Part shown: in pieces, positions 33,194-42,427 of the stretch | How positions within the stretch are numbered: the first letter of the stretch is position 1 | How the letters are laid out: each line of letters begins with the position of its first letter | Source: CAZPQV01 sp964588705 | Lineage (GTDB): Bacteria; Bacteroidota; Bacteroidia; Flavobacteriales; Weeksellaceae | NCBI GenBank assembly: GCA_964588705.1 | Contig: CAZPQV010000011.1 | Span: 1 to 48,509 of the forward strand | DNA: 48,509 nt | Direction: 5' to 3' | Translations under genes and position numbers: made by a program | Notes under the pieces: model-generated | What the model was told of the DNA's origin: nothing | Database searches by the model: none | What the model saw: the letters and a program-made list of their open reading frames with translations, nothing else

Positions 33194-35020
33194 ATGAAAA
33201 AAATCACATTATTATTGTTTTTAGTTTTAGGAAGTTTTGCATTTTCACAATATATGATTGTGGGTAAAGACAGTGTTTCGCTTCAGGATTTCAAGAAAGA
33301 CAATCTTTACGGATTGCAGAATACCGGAATCGAAAAAACACTTACCAATACTCAAAATTTCATGCTTTTGCAGCAATTGGCAGCGGAGAAGAAAGCAGAT
33401 ACTTTGACTTATTTTAAGCAAAGAATGAGTCAGAAACTTGCAGAGTTGGCTGAGGAACATTTCTACCCGAAACCGCTTGTACAGTCGCTGCTTACCGATT
33501 TTGTAAAAAACAATCAGCAGGAGCGAAGCATTTTTTTCTTTGCAAAACAAAAAACTGCTGACGACAAAACCGACTATCAGAAACTATATAATGACGTCGT
33601 TGCCGGAAGAGTGAAAATGGAAGATGCTATAAAAACTCATTTGGGAAATGAAGTGGAACCAGTATATGTAAAACCGGGAATTATGGATGAAGCCATCTAC
33701 AGCGAGCTGCTTCGTTTGCAGCCGGGTTCATATACAAAACTGAACAATAATCCGGGATTCGTTTCTTTTGCAAAGCTTGTAAATGTAAGACCAAGTTTGG
33801 GATATCTTGTTTTCGGAACGGTTTCTTATACAAATGATGCTGAGGCCAATACAAAGAAAACTCAGATTCTGAACGCTTTAAAATCAGGTAAAAAGTTTTC
33901 TGAAGTTGCCAAAGAATTTGGCTCCACAGATCACGAAAAGAATAACGGTGGGGTTGTCACAGGTTCGCCAACATTGCCCGATGCCGTATATAACGCTCTA
34001 AGAGGAAAGAAAATTGGAGAATATACTGATCCGATTTTGGTGGGAGATAAGTATTTTATTTTCAATATTTACGATTTGGTTCCTTACCAATTGAATGAGA
34101 AATCTGAGCCGCTTTTCAAAAGAGAAATGATGAATTCTAACTATGCAGATAAACTTCAGAATCAGCATGTAAAAAATCTGAAATCAACTTCTGCATATAA
34201 AGAATTTAAAGACTACGAAACTGTTAAAAAATCGTATGCTGCATTTCAGGCATTCAAAAATGATAATGCGCTTCTTTATCAGTTCAACAAACATCAGATG
34301 AAATTTGGAGACCTTAAAAAACAGGTTTCTGAGCAGTTTAAAGAGCTGGACGGAATTACGCCTGCAGAATGGAGCTCATTGATGGATTTTGTAAACAATC
34401 AGTTTGTGATGATGTATTATTCGAGAGATTTTGAATATTTACCACAGGTGAAAAAAGAAATCGATGAGTACAGAAGAAACATTTATTCTGAATATATTTT
34501 CACAGATTACCTTAGAAATGAAATCCAGAAACATCCGGAATGGTTAACTGAACATTTCAATAAAAACAAAAGCAAATACGTTTGGGAAACCCGAGCACAG
34601 GGAAGAGTCGCTATTATTGCGGATGACAAACTGGTAGATGGTGTAAAAAAAGATATTAAAGACATCAAAAAATGGGATGCTCTTAAGAAGAAATACGACG
34701 GGCAGCTGAACGACAAAAACCAAATTTTAGTTCATTTCGAAGAAGGAAAAATGGCGAAAGATGCCGATGTGTTTGCAAAACACAATGTTCCTTTTAAAAC
34801 CGGGGTTTATACTACAAAAATCGGAGAAAGAAGTCTGGCGCTTGCCATTGACGAGATTTTGCCGCCAACTGCAATGACTTTCGAAGAGGCAAAAGAACTG
34901 GTGCAGGATGCGGTAACCGACGAAACGCTGCAGAAGACGATTTCTGCACAGCGAGCAAAAACCAAAATTGTGGTGGAACCTGCTTTTATGAAAGACTTGG
35001 AAGCAAATTTTAAGAAATAA
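33194..35020 (+). CDS. Periplasmic peptidyl-prolyl isomerase (parvulin) chaperone
   Basis: A 608-residue exported protein with a signal peptide (MKKITLLLFLVLGSFAFSQ); the ATG at 33194 fits it. One parvulin domain is clear around residues 175-295: LGYLVFGTVSYT, FSEVAKEFGSTDHEKNNGGVV, and GEYTDPILVGDKYFIFNIYD. Long helical flanks on both sides resemble SurA/PpiD chaperones. The C-terminal part, with ILVHFEEGKM and IDEILPPTAMTFEEA, looks like a degenerate second parvulin unit. It probably folds outer-membrane proteins together with the SurA-like protein encoded next. Confidence 0.87.
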   Translation: MKKITLLLFLVLGSFAFSQYMIVGKDSVSLQDFKKDNLYGLQNTGIEKTLTNTQNFMLLQQLAAEKKADTLTYFKQRMSQKLAELAEEHFYPKPLVQSLLTDFVKNNQQERSIFFFAKQKTADDKTDYQKLYNDVVAGRVKMEDAIKTHLGNEVEPVYVKPGIMDEAIYSELLRLQPGSYTKLNNNPGFVSFAKLVNVRPSLGYLVFGTVSYTNDAEANTKKTQILNALKSGKKFSEVAKEFGSTDHEKNNGGVVTGSPTLPDAVYNALRGKKIGEYTDPILVGDKYFIFNIYDLVPYQLNEKSEPLFKREMMNSNYADKLQNQHVKNLKSTSAYKEFKDYETVKKSYAAFQAFKNDNALLYQFNKHQMKFGDLKKQVSEQFKELDGITPAEWSSLMDFVNNQFVMMYYSRDFEYLPQVKKEIDEYRRNIYSEYIFTDYLRNEIQKHPEWLTEHFNKNKSKYVWETRAQGRVAIIADDKLVDGVKKDIKDIKKWDALKKKYDGQLNDKNQILVHFEEGKMAKDADVFAKHNVPFKTGVYTTKIGERSLALAIDEILPPTAMTFEEAKELVQDAVTDETLQKTISAQRAKTKIVVEPAFMKDLEANFKK

Positions 35021-35057
35021 TTATAATATTTAATTCAGCAAAATTCAATTAGAATCA

Positions 35058-35065
35058 TAATTTTG
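35058..35065 (+). promoter_or_regulatory. -7 box of the surA-like gene
   Basis: TAATTTTG, 19 nt before the ATG at 35085. Confidence 0.5.
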
Positions 35066-35084
35066 CAACTTATAAAATTTTGAA

Positions 35085-36452
35085 ATGATAAAGAATATAA
35101 AGTTTATTCCGTTTTTAATTGCATTTTTCACGCTTTTAGCGGTGGATTTCAATGCACAGCAGTTGAAGAAAGGTGATTTGGTGGACGGAATTGCTGCAGT
35201 AATTGGAGACGAAATTGTTTTGGAGTCTGATATTGCCGAGCAGATGGTTTATGCGCAGCAGCAGGGAATGAAAGTTGGTGGGAAATGCGAATTCATGGAG
35301 AATATCGTGAACAATAAACTTCTGATTTATGAAGCAAAAAGAGACACTCTTATCGAGAACAGAAGTGCTGCAATTAAAGAAATGGCAGACAACAAATATC
35401 AGCAGATTCTTGGTCAGTTTCCGGACGAAAAAACGATGCTTGAAGCATACAAATTCAGAACATCTTACGAGATGAAAAATGCCATCGAGAAGATTGATAC
35501 TGACCAGTATTACGGACAGCAGAAATATGCGAGAGTTACTCAGAAAGTGGACGTTACACCAAATGAAGTAACCGATTTCTATAACACGTTTAAATATCAG
35601 TTGCCTTCAGTAAAGGATGAGGTTTCTATCTCCCAGATTATGATGTATCCTAAACTTACCGAGGAACATAAAGATGAGATTAAAAGCAGACTTCTTAAAA
35701 TAAAGCAGGATATTCTGAACGGTGAAAGCTTCGAGCAGATGGCGCGTATTTACTCCGAAGATCCGGGTTCTGCATCCAACGGAGGTCTTTACAAAAATGT
35801 TCCGAAAGGAAGAATGGTGAAGCCTTTCGAAGCCGCCGCTTTAAATCTTCAGGAAGGTGAAATTTCAGATCCTGTTGAAACGGATTTCGGTTATCACATT
35901 ATCCAACTGGTGAGAAAGAGTGGAAAAATGTACGATGCAAGACATATTTTGCTGAAAGCAGAACCGAACGCAGAAGAAATAAGTGCTGCAAGAGAAGAGC
36001 TGAATTCTATTAAAGCTCAGATTGAGGAAGGCAAAATCACATTTAAAGAAGCCGCTTTTAAATATTCTGATGATAAAAACACCAAGTTTAACGCGGGAAG
36101 AATTTTAAGTCAGGATGGAAGTGATAAATTAGAGAAAATCGACCTTCCACCAACTGTGGCATATCAGATTGCAGGTCTTAACCAAAATGATATTACCGAT
36201 GTTTATGAGGATGAAAACAATCAGAAAAAATCGTTGGTAATTTTGCAGGTTAACGAAATTATTCCTGCACACCAACTTGCTTTGGAAACCGATTACGAAA
36301 GAATCAAAAACCTTGCATTAGACCGCAAGAAGGGAGAAACTGTTCAGAAATGGGTGAACGAAAAACTGCCTGAAACTTTCATCTCGATCGATAACAGATA
36401 CAGCGACTGCAGCTTTAAAACCAACTGGAATAAAGAAGCAGTAGTACAATAA
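35085..36452 (+). CDS. surA: SurA-like periplasmic chaperone with two parvulin domains
   Basis: A 455-residue exported protein. The signal peptide ends near FNAQ; next comes DGIAAVIGDEIVLESDI, the SurA N-terminal start. A helical chaperone domain follows, then parvulin domain 1 (about 180-282, with FEQMARIYSEDPGSASNGG and FGYHIIQLV) and parvulin domain 2 (about 285-385, DARHILLKA and FKEAAFKYSDD). SurA escorts unfolded barrels to the outer-membrane assembly machine. It sits 64 bp after another parvulin protein and ends in a strong terminator. Confidence 0.92.
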   Translation: MIKNIKFIPFLIAFFTLLAVDFNAQQLKKGDLVDGIAAVIGDEIVLESDIAEQMVYAQQQGMKVGGKCEFMENIVNNKLLIYEAKRDTLIENRSAAIKEMADNKYQQILGQFPDEKTMLEAYKFRTSYEMKNAIEKIDTDQYYGQQKYARVTQKVDVTPNEVTDFYNTFKYQLPSVKDEVSISQIMMYPKLTEEHKDEIKSRLLKIKQDILNGESFEQMARIYSEDPGSASNGGLYKNVPKGRMVKPFEAAALNLQEGEISDPVETDFGYHIIQLVRKSGKMYDARHILLKAEPNAEEISAAREELNSIKAQIEEGKITFKEAAFKYSDDKNTKFNAGRILSQDGSDKLEKIDLPPTVAYQIAGLNQNDITDVYEDENNQKKSLVILQVNEIIPAHQLALETDYERIKNLALDRKKGETVQKWVNEKLPETFISIDNRYSDCSFKTNWNKEAVVQ

Positions 36453-36457
36453 AAATC

Positions 36458-36486
36458 AATCCCGCAGAAACGCGGGATTTTTTGTA
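36458..36486 (+). terminator. Terminator of the surA-like gene
   Basis: AATCCCGC (36458-36465) pairs with GCGGGATT (36472-36479), followed by T6. Confidence 0.88.
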
Positions 36487-36526
36487 TGCCTATTTTTTCA
36501 CATCATCAAATTCATTAAATTTACAT

Positions 36527-37513
36527 ATGAGTAATTTTATCGATTTTGGTGCGGCCAAAAAACTAAAGGAAATGCAGAGTAAAAACAGGATTACAGAACT
36601 TTTCAATATTAAATATCCCATCATTCAGGGAGGTATGATTTGGCATTCGGGATGGCGTTTGGCTTCTGCGGTTTCCAACAGCGGTGGTCTCGGCCTTATT
36701 GGTGCCGGAAGTATGTACCCGGATATTTTACGCGAGAATATTCAAAAATGCAAAGCAGCAACCGATAAACCGTTTGGGGTGAATGTTCCGATGCTTTATC
36801 CGAATATGGAAGAGATTATGAACATCATTCTTGAAGAAGGAGTAAAAATCGTTTTTACGTCAGCAGGAAATCCGAAAACTTACACAGAAACTTTGCAGAA
36901 AGAAGGTCTGAAAGTCGGTCATGTTGTTTCCTCCACAAAATTCGCTATTAAATGTGAAGATGCCGGCGTTGATGCCATTGTAGCCGAAGGTTTTGAAGCA
37001 GGTGGACACAACGGACGTGACGAAACAACCACCTTGGTGCTTATCCCAAACGTGAAAAAACATATCACAAAACCGCTGATTGCAGCCGGAGGAATTGCCT
37101 TGGGTTCGCAGATGAAAGCAGCGATGATACACGGTGCAGACGGTGTTCAGATTGGATCCCGTTTCGCAGCAACTGTTGAAGCAAGTTCGCACGATACCTG
37201 GAAAGAAAAAATCACTCAGCTGAACGAAGGCGACACGCATCTTACACTGAAAGAGCTGGCACCGGTTCGTTTAGTGAAAAATAAATTCTTTTACGATCTC
37301 GAAAAGCAATATCAAATCGGCAGAGATATCGATGCCCTAAAAGAACTGTTGGGAAGAGCCCGAGCAAAACGCGGAATGTTCGAAGGAGATATGGACGAAG
37401 GCGAGCTCGAAATTGGGCAGGTTTCTGCTTTAATTGATGAGGTTTTACCGGTGGAACAAGTGTTCGAAAAACTGCTTAAAGAATTTGATGAAGCAGATTT
37501 CAGTCGCTTTTAA
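36527..37513 (+). CDS. Nitronate monooxygenase / FabK-like FMN flavoprotein
   Basis: A 328-residue TIM-barrel flavoprotein. It shows IKYPIIQGGMIWHSGW, SNSGGLGLIGAGSM, the active-site GFEAGGHNGRDETT, and FMN-phosphate binding AAGGIALGSQMKAAMIHGADGVQIGSRF. These fit the 2-nitropropane dioxygenase (nitronate monooxygenase)/enoyl-ACP reductase FabK group. The ATG at 36527 is chosen because a near-consensus -7 box (TAAATTTA) ends 3 nt before it. The region after the barrel (GRARAKRGMFEGDMDEGELE) is a helical tail typical of this bacterial branch. The physiological substrate is uncertain. Confidence 0.87.
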   Translation: MSNFIDFGAAKKLKEMQSKNRITELFNIKYPIIQGGMIWHSGWRLASAVSNSGGLGLIGAGSMYPDILRENIQKCKAATDKPFGVNVPMLYPNMEEIMNIILEEGVKIVFTSAGNPKTYTETLQKEGLKVGHVVSSTKFAIKCEDAGVDAIVAEGFEAGGHNGRDETTTLVLIPNVKKHITKPLIAAGGIALGSQMKAAMIHGADGVQIGSRFAATVEASSHDTWKEKITQLNEGDTHLTLKELAPVRLVKNKFFYDLEKQYQIGRDIDALKELLGRARAKRGMFEGDMDEGELEIGQVSALIDEVLPVEQVFEKLLKEFDEADFSRF

Positions 37514-37632
37514 TTACTTTTAATTCAATAATCACAATTCAAGCAGGTTTTGTCATTCAGGAGGAATTTCTATAATGACTTTATTTCTTCTGGAGTTTAG
37601 TGAGGTCATAAGACTTTGCTTTCGAAAAGACT

Positions 37633-37640
37633 TATATTTG
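37633..37640 (+). promoter_or_regulatory. -7 box of the 327-residue protein gene
   Basis: TATATTTG, 40 nt before the ATG at 37681. A TTTG at 37615-37618 is 14 bp upstream, shorter than the usual spacing. Confidence 0.5.
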
Positions 37641-37680
37641 CAGCACTTTTCAAGTATTTAATTATTTCAAATCGATATCA

Positions 37681-38664
37681 ATGTTGGTAGAATATTTCAA
37701 TCCTTTCGAGGAGATGATTTTTGATGAAAATTTCTGTTTTTTAACAGGTAAATTAACGACAGAATCTGTTTCGATTTTTCCGGAATGGCTTTTAGAACAC
37801 TTTAAAATTGGTGATGATTATCTGGAGTTGATGGACAAGTCTAAATCAATTCGTTATAAAGATTTGAAAATGCCTTGTACAGCTGAGGTTAAATCTGCAT
37901 TTGAGGAACTCGAAAATAAAGTTCAGGATGCTTATAAAAACGGCTATGAAGGTATGAAATCTCTTCCTGAAGAACAGATTTTTCAATGGGTGGGGAAAAT
38001 GCTATACGGTATGGTTTATACCGAAATGCTTCACGAATGGAAACGTAGACAAAAATTAGGCAGGGAATTCAAAATTTCACCGGATTTAAAGGAGCGCTTC
38101 GGCACTTTCCACTTGATGTTGCAGTCTATTGTGGAGCCGATTGAATTTAAAGGAAGAAAACCGTGGAGTTTAGTGATTTTTCCGCTTAAATATTCCGAAG
38201 ATATTTTCAGTTACCGCGATGATATGATTAATCTGCTGTTCACAATGGGAGTGGATAAATTCGGGTTAATCATGCATATGCAGGATAACGGTGCGATCGC
38301 GGAAAAAGAAAGTGATTTACTTTCTAAAATGAAAGGACATGTTTTGCATCCGGTACAGTATGAGGAGCTTTACGCCAAGTTTCACTACTCCGATTATATT
38401 TTACAGTACAAACCGAAATACAATATTGAGCGTTCCGAAAACGGAATTACCATTGAAGCTTTACCAATGGTTGCAGATGAAGGACGGCCACTTTTCGGTT
38501 TCTGGGACGAGCATACTTATGCGCAGCTTTTATCCAATTATTGGCAGGTTTACGGCATTGAGGTGAATGATATCCGCCAGTTTCAGAAACCAATGCTCAG
38601 TTATCTGCAAAATCCTTATACTTTGGATTTTATTAATCCTGAGACGATTGATTTACCATTTTAA
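37681..38664 (+). CDS. Conserved protein of unknown function
   Basis: A 327-residue cytosolic protein I do not recognise by family name. It is rich in aromatic and charged residues, with no membrane segment or signal. Noticeable stretches are EYFNPFEEMIFDENFCFLTG at the start, a helical MVYTEMLHEWKRRQKLGREF, and FRIGDD/FGFWDEHTYAQLL-type aromatic motifs near the end. Candidate metal residues are scattered (one Cys near residue 19, one near residue 65) with no zinc-finger pattern. It stands alone with its own promoter and a shared terminator. Confidence 0.8.
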   Translation: MLVEYFNPFEEMIFDENFCFLTGKLTTESVSIFPEWLLEHFKIGDDYLELMDKSKSIRYKDLKMPCTAEVKSAFEELENKVQDAYKNGYEGMKSLPEEQIFQWVGKMLYGMVYTEMLHEWKRRQKLGREFKISPDLKERFGTFHLMLQSIVEPIEFKGRKPWSLVIFPLKYSEDIFSYRDDMINLLFTMGVDKFGLIMHMQDNGAIAEKESDLLSKMKGHVLHPVQYEELYAKFHYSDYILQYKPKYNIERSENGITIEALPMVADEGRPLFGFWDEHTYAQLLSNYWQVYGIEVNDIRQFQKPMLSYLQNPYTLDFINPETIDLPF

Positions 38665-38683
38665 TTTGAATGATACAATAAAA

Positions 38684-38712
38684 AAAATCCTCTCATTTTG
38701 AGAGGATTGTTA
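38684..38712. terminator. Bidirectional terminator between the unknown gene and the rhodanese gene
   Basis: AATCCTCTC (38686-38694) pairs with GAGAGGATT (38700-38708), with A run on the left and T on the right, serving both convergent genes. Confidence 0.85.
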
Positions 38713-38714
38713 TT

Positions 38715-39005
38715 CTATAGATTTTCTAAAGTTCGTTTCAATTCAGCCCAGCCGCCTCCGTTGTAGCCGTTTTGTAAACCTTCAGAGTTCAGGAAGTCTA
38801 ATGCTTTTCCGCTTCTGTTTCCGCTTCTGCAGAACAGAACTATAGGTTTATCAATACTCAGAATTTCGTCTTTTCTGCTTTCAACTTGTCCTAGCGGAAT
38901 GTTTTGTGCACCATCAATTTCTCCGTCCATATCCAGTTCCAATGGTTCGCGAACGTCGATTAATGCATAGTTTCCTGATTTTAATACATCAATTAAATTT
39001 TCCAT
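38715..39005 (-). CDS. Rhodanese-like domain protein
   Basis: A 96-residue single rhodanese domain with the active Cys59 in VLFCRSGNRS, ALIDVREPLELDMDG near the N-terminus and IPLGQVESR. It carries sulfur as a persulfide, or acts in similar thiol chemistry. It is the second of two tandem paralogues on this strand, 64 bp apart, about 50% alike by eye. No signal peptide, so cytosolic. The sulfur acceptor is unknown. Confidence 0.9.
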   Translation of the reverse strand: MENLIDVLKSGNYALIDVREPLELDMDGEIDGAQNIPLGQVESRKDEILSIDKPIVLFCRSGNRSGKALDFLNSEGLQNGYNGGGWAELKRTLENL

Positions 39006-39069
39006 TTTTAAATTAAATTTTTGCTAAAATACAGACTTTTTATCAAAATCTAATTGATGTTGTGGAGAT

Positions 39070-39354
39070 TTACTGCTGTCTCATATAATTCAGCATCATA
39101 AATCCGCCACCGTTGTAAACTTCCTCAATTTTGTTTTGCTGAAGAAATCCTACAACACCTGCAGATCTTCCACCGCTTCTGCAGAAAATGATTTTCGGAC
39201 CTTTTATTTCTTTTATTTCTTCAATTCTTGCCTGTATCTGTCTTGTAGGAATGTTAATGGCATCGTCGAATTTTCCGTCCATCATCAGTTCCATTGGTTC
39301 GCGCACATCGATTAGTGTGTAATTTCCGTTATGTAATACGTCTTGTATATTCAT
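39070..39354 (-). CDS. Rhodanese-like domain protein (tandem paralogue)
   Basis: A 94-residue single rhodanese domain with the active Cys58 in IIFCRSGGRSAG, plus TLIDVREPMELMMDG. It matches the neighbour in order and length and reflects tandem duplication. Both end YNGGGxxxL-like. It lies divergent to queG; the ATGs are only about 55 bp apart, so promoters overlap. Confidence 0.9.
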   Translation of the reverse strand: MNIQDVLHNGNYTLIDVREPMELMMDGKFDDAINIPTRQIQARIEEIKEIKGPKIIFCRSGGRSAGVVGFLQQNKIEEVYNGGGFMMLNYMRQQ

Positions 39355-39408
39355 TTGTCTAATTTTTTATGCAAAATTATAATTTGCAGTATCTTCGCAG
39401 CGCAACCT

Positions 39409-40353
39409 ATGTTACATTTCTCTGAAAAATATTCGGAACTCATCAAATCCAAGGCAAAAAATTTTGGATTCCAGAGTTGTGGGATTTCAAAATCGGGTTT
39501 TTTGGAGGAAGATGCCAAACCTTTTGAAGCGTATTTGAAGAATAATTTCCATGGAGAAATGCAGTATATGGAGAATTATTTCGATAAACGCTTAGATACA
39601 ACGAAGTTGGTTGAAGGTTCAAAATCAGTAATTTCATTATCGTACAATTACTTTCCGGAAGAACAAATCTCATCCATTGATAATTTCATGATTTCGAAAT
39701 ATGCTTATGGTGAGGATTATCACGAAATAATTAAAGAAATTCTTCGCGATATGGTTGCTGAACTTCAGGAAGAAATTGGAGATTTTCATTTTAGAATTTT
39801 TGTAGATTCGGCGCCGGTTTTAGAACGGAGTTGGGGCAGGAAATCCGGTATTGGTTGGGTTGGAAAAAATGCCAATCTTATTACTAAACAAAGAGGATCT
39901 TTCTTCTTTTTAGCCGAAATTATCTGTGATCTGGAGCTTATTCCGGATTCGCCTACGACTGATCATTGCGGAACCTGCACCAGCTGTATTGACGCGTGTC
40001 CAACCGATGCCATTGTTGGCGATAAGATTATTGACGGCAGCAAATGTATCTCTTATTCGACCATTGAACTGAAAAATGAAATTCCTGAAAGTTTTCGGGA
40101 TAAAATGGAGGATTGGATGTTTGGCTGCGACATCTGCCAGGATGTTTGTCCGTGGAACCGTTTTTCTGTCGCTCACAATCAGCCAAAATTTCATCCGAAT
40201 GAGTTTCTGAAAAAATATCGAAAAAGTGAGTGGAAGGAAATTACGCAGGAACTGTTCTCTGAAATCTTCCGTAAATCTCCGGTGAAAAGAACTAAGTTTG
40301 CCGGACTGAAACGGAATATTGAGTTTCTTGAAAACCGTTCAAAAAAATCATAA
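39409..40353 (+). CDS. queG: Epoxyqueuosine reductase
   Basis: A 314-residue cobalamin- and iron-sulfur-dependent enzyme for the last step of queuosine synthesis in tRNA. Catalytic Asp133 lies in FVDSAPVLER; GIGWVGKNANLI follows. Two 4Fe-4S clusters are bound by Cys187, 190, 193 and 197 and by Cys240, 243 and 247 with Cys213. The ATG at 39409 fits, as an upstream extension in frame would run through a hydrophobic nonsense stretch. The C-terminal HEAT-like repeats are short, as in the minimal QueG form. It stands alone; an 800-bp repeat region follows. Confidence 0.94.
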   Translation: MLHFSEKYSELIKSKAKNFGFQSCGISKSGFLEEDAKPFEAYLKNNFHGEMQYMENYFDKRLDTTKLVEGSKSVISLSYNYFPEEQISSIDNFMISKYAYGEDYHEIIKEILRDMVAELQEEIGDFHFRIFVDSAPVLERSWGRKSGIGWVGKNANLITKQRGSFFFLAEIICDLELIPDSPTTDHCGTCTSCIDACPTDAIVGDKIIDGSKCISYSTIELKNEIPESFRDKMEDWMFGCDICQDVCPWNRFSVAHNQPKFHPNEFLKKYRKSEWKEITQELFSEIFRKSPVKRTKFAGLKRNIEFLENRSKKS

Positions 40354-41155
40354 TTTTTTCCTCTCACAGATTCCACAGATTCATCAGATTTATTATTAAT
40401 CATAAATCTTATTGTTCTTAATTCCTTAATGTTTTTTATTAACCATTAAGAAATTAAGTTAATTAAGTTTTATTTTTCTTAAATATAAACCCTGTGTTAC
40501 TCCGTGAAATACTCTAAAACTCTGTGTAGTAAAGGATTTTTTTTATTTTCAGAATGCCTTAATGTTTAAATAATAACCATTAAGAAATTAAGATAATTAA
40601 GTTTTATTTTTTCTTTAAAATAAACCCTGTGTTACTCCGTGGGATACTCTGGAAACTCTCTGTAGTAAAGGATTTTTTTTATGATATGAATGCCTTAATG
40701 TTTTAATAATGAGCATTAAGAATTTAAGTTAATTAAGTTTTATTTTTCTTAAATATAAACTCTGTGTTGCTCCGTGAAATACTTTGGAAACTCCGTGAAA
40801 TAAAGAAAAATAAAAAGGGGAGAAAATCCTGTTCCGGAATTTCGAAGTCCGGATTTTTTGAGGGTTGAAGTCCTGTTCTTAAATTTTAACAATTAAGATT
40901 AGATCTGAACTTCTTCGGAAAAGAGGTTGCCTATAAAGAAAAAATGACTTTCAGGGAGACAGTGCGTCTTTGAAAATCAATATCTTTTCTGAACTCTTTT
41001 AGGGGCAACTTTTACTCTGAATTTGAATCTTTTTTGGGATTTGGAGCGTTTCTGCATATTTTGTTATTAAAATTACAATTTATTTTTAATTATCCAAATA
41101 ATTTGCCATTTAATTAGTATTAAGTTTTCGTTAATAACTTTCTTACCTTTAAAGA
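40354..41155. other. 802-bp intergenic region with repeats and no gene seen
   Basis: Between queG and the DUF2459 gene. It opens with CACAGATTCCACAGATTC, then three ~135-bp imperfect direct repeats (listed separately), then about 350 bp AT-rich with no credible ORF. Segment 40860-41100 contains TTTGAATC/GATTTGGAGCG-like stretches but no recognisable RNA fold. Confidence 0.7.
40424..40806. repeat. Three tandem imperfect ~135-bp direct repeats
   Basis: Units start at 40424, 40557 and 40693 (periods 133 and 136), each opening CCTTAATG and continuing to a conserved TTAATTAAGTTTTATTTTTCTT. Each then has CTCTGTGTTACTCCGTG-type text and, in the first two, TAGTAAAGGATTTTTTT. Within each unit CTTAATG pairs with CATTAAG (the third has a variant) to form a hairpin. 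The last unit is cut short. The CTGTG/TCCGTG text resembles CTCTGTG-type intergenic repeats I recall in other Bacteroidota. Confidence 0.85.
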
Positions 41156-41833
41156 ATGAAAAAGTTTCTTACCGTAACCGGAAAACTGTTGCTGTCGTTG
41201 GTTTCTGTTGTGTTGTTATATTTATTTCTCGGATATTTCCTTCCGATTATTCCGGTGCAGGCAGTGGCAACTCCGGAGCAGAAAGTGGTGAAAGGTTTTA
41301 TAAAAACAAACGGTATGCACACCGATATTGTGGTTCCTGTAAAGTCTGATTATGTGGATTGGAGCGAAAAATTTCCGTTTGAAAATACGCTTTCTAAAAG
41401 AACAGATTATAAATTCGTTGGAATAGGATGGGGCGATAAAGGGCTCTATCTTGATACGCCGACTTGGGCAGATCTGAAATTCTCAACAGCGGTGAAAGCA
41501 GCTTTTTGGATGAGTGATGCCGCAGTGCACACTACTTTTTATGACGAAATGAAAGTGAACGATTCGGTAAAAAGTTTCACCATGACCGAGAGACAGTATG
41601 AGAGACTGATAAAATATGTGGATGACAGTATGGATAAAGACCGGGAAGGGAATTACATCAATATTCCAACCAATGCGGTATACGGAAAGGACGATGCTTT
41701 TTATGAAGCGAAAGGGGCTTACAGTTTTCTGTTTACCTGTGATACGTGGACGAATAAAGGCTTGAAAGTTGCGGGACAGAAAGCAGCCTTATGGACGCCC
41801 ACTGATTTTGGAATTTTCAGGCATTATAAGTAG
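41156..41833 (+). CDS. DUF2459 / TIGR02117 family protein
   Basis: A 225-residue protein with an N-terminal membrane anchor (about residues 8-30) and the rest outside. It matches the DUF2459 group: TNGMHTDIVVPV, FVGIGWGDKGLYLDTPTW, VHTTFYDE, then YSFLFTCDTWTNKGLK near the end. That places the conserved His (TNGMHT) and Cys (FTCDTW) as candidate catalytic residues, reminiscent of papain-like folds; this is inference. A weak hairpin (CCTGA/TCAGG) lies between it and the convergent YceI-like gene. Confidence 0.8.
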   Translation: MKKFLTVTGKLLLSLVSVVLLYLFLGYFLPIIPVQAVATPEQKVVKGFIKTNGMHTDIVVPVKSDYVDWSEKFPFENTLSKRTDYKFVGIGWGDKGLYLDTPTWADLKFSTAVKAAFWMSDAAVHTTFYDEMKVNDSVKSFTMTERQYERLIKYVDDSMDKDREGNYINIPTNAVYGKDDAFYEAKGAYSFLFTCDTWTNKGLKVAGQKAALWTPTDFGIFRHYK

Positions 41834-41861
41834 CCTGAAGAAGTAATGTCTCAGGATTAAA

Positions 41862-42368
41862 TTAATAATTGTTCAGCGTAAGAACAAGGTTCAGAACGTC
41901 GTTTACCACAACCATTCCACCCATTTTCGTGGGAGCTTTCAATCCGAAATCACTGAATTTTACATATTCTCTTCCAACTAACGTTTTTCCTACAGGATAA
42001 AAACTTGTGGTGTAGTATTTTGTCTTATCTGTAAGTTTTACTTCTATTTTTGCGGTGTACTGTTTGTCTGAAATTTTCTGAAAAGAGAGAAATTTCACGT
42101 ACATCATAGGGTATTTCTCCGCTTTCAAAGTTTTACGCATGTCTTGGGTCATAATCCGGTTTCTGCAGTCGAAATTGTTTACTTCGAGCTGCAAGAAAGG
42201 AAGCTGTCCCTTTTCGAAAGAATAGGCATTGCTGGCAGCGTTGAATTTTTCATTGACGCACATGAAGGTGTTAATGTTTGTCTTCCCGTTTACAACCACA
42301 TTGTTGATCTGTGAAGACACGGCACTGAAGGAGAATAAAGCGAGTAAAAAGTAAAATTTTTTCATCAT
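41862..42368 (-). CDS. YceI-like exported protein
   Basis: A 168-residue protein with a signal peptide (MMKKFYFLLALFSFSAVSSQ). The mature part follows YceI order: VNGKTNINTFMCVN, QLEVNNFDCRNRIMTQDMRKTLKAEKYPMMYVKFLSF, then KFSDFGLKAPTKMGG (given as landmarks). YceI proteins are periplasmic lipocalin-like barrels that bind long-chain isoprenoid lipids. It is the third gene of a group with an outer-membrane barrel and another YceI protein, though a strong terminator (42383-42407) separates it. Confidence 0.82.
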   Translation of the reverse strand: MMKKFYFLLALFSFSAVSSQINNVVVNGKTNINTFMCVNEKFNAASNAYSFEKGQLPFLQLEVNNFDCRNRIMTQDMRKTLKAEKYPMMYVKFLSFQKISDKQYTAKIEVKLTDKTKYYTTSFYPVGKTLVGREYVKFSDFGLKAPTKMGGMVVVNDVLNLVLTLNNY

Positions 42369-42379
42369 TTTTAATTATA

Positions 42380-42410
42380 AAAAAAGGGGCAAAAATGATG
42401 CCCCTTTATG
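42380..42410 (-). terminator. Terminator of the barrel gene
   Basis: AAAGGGGCA (42383-42391) pairs with TGCCCCTTT (42399-42407). On the minus strand a run of T follows. Confidence 0.88.
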
Positions 42411-42427
42411 AAAAATTTAAATTAAAA

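Noticed and set aside
40354..41155. CRISPR array
   Set aside because: Three long units (133-136 bp) without short identical repeats or spacers; not CRISPR.
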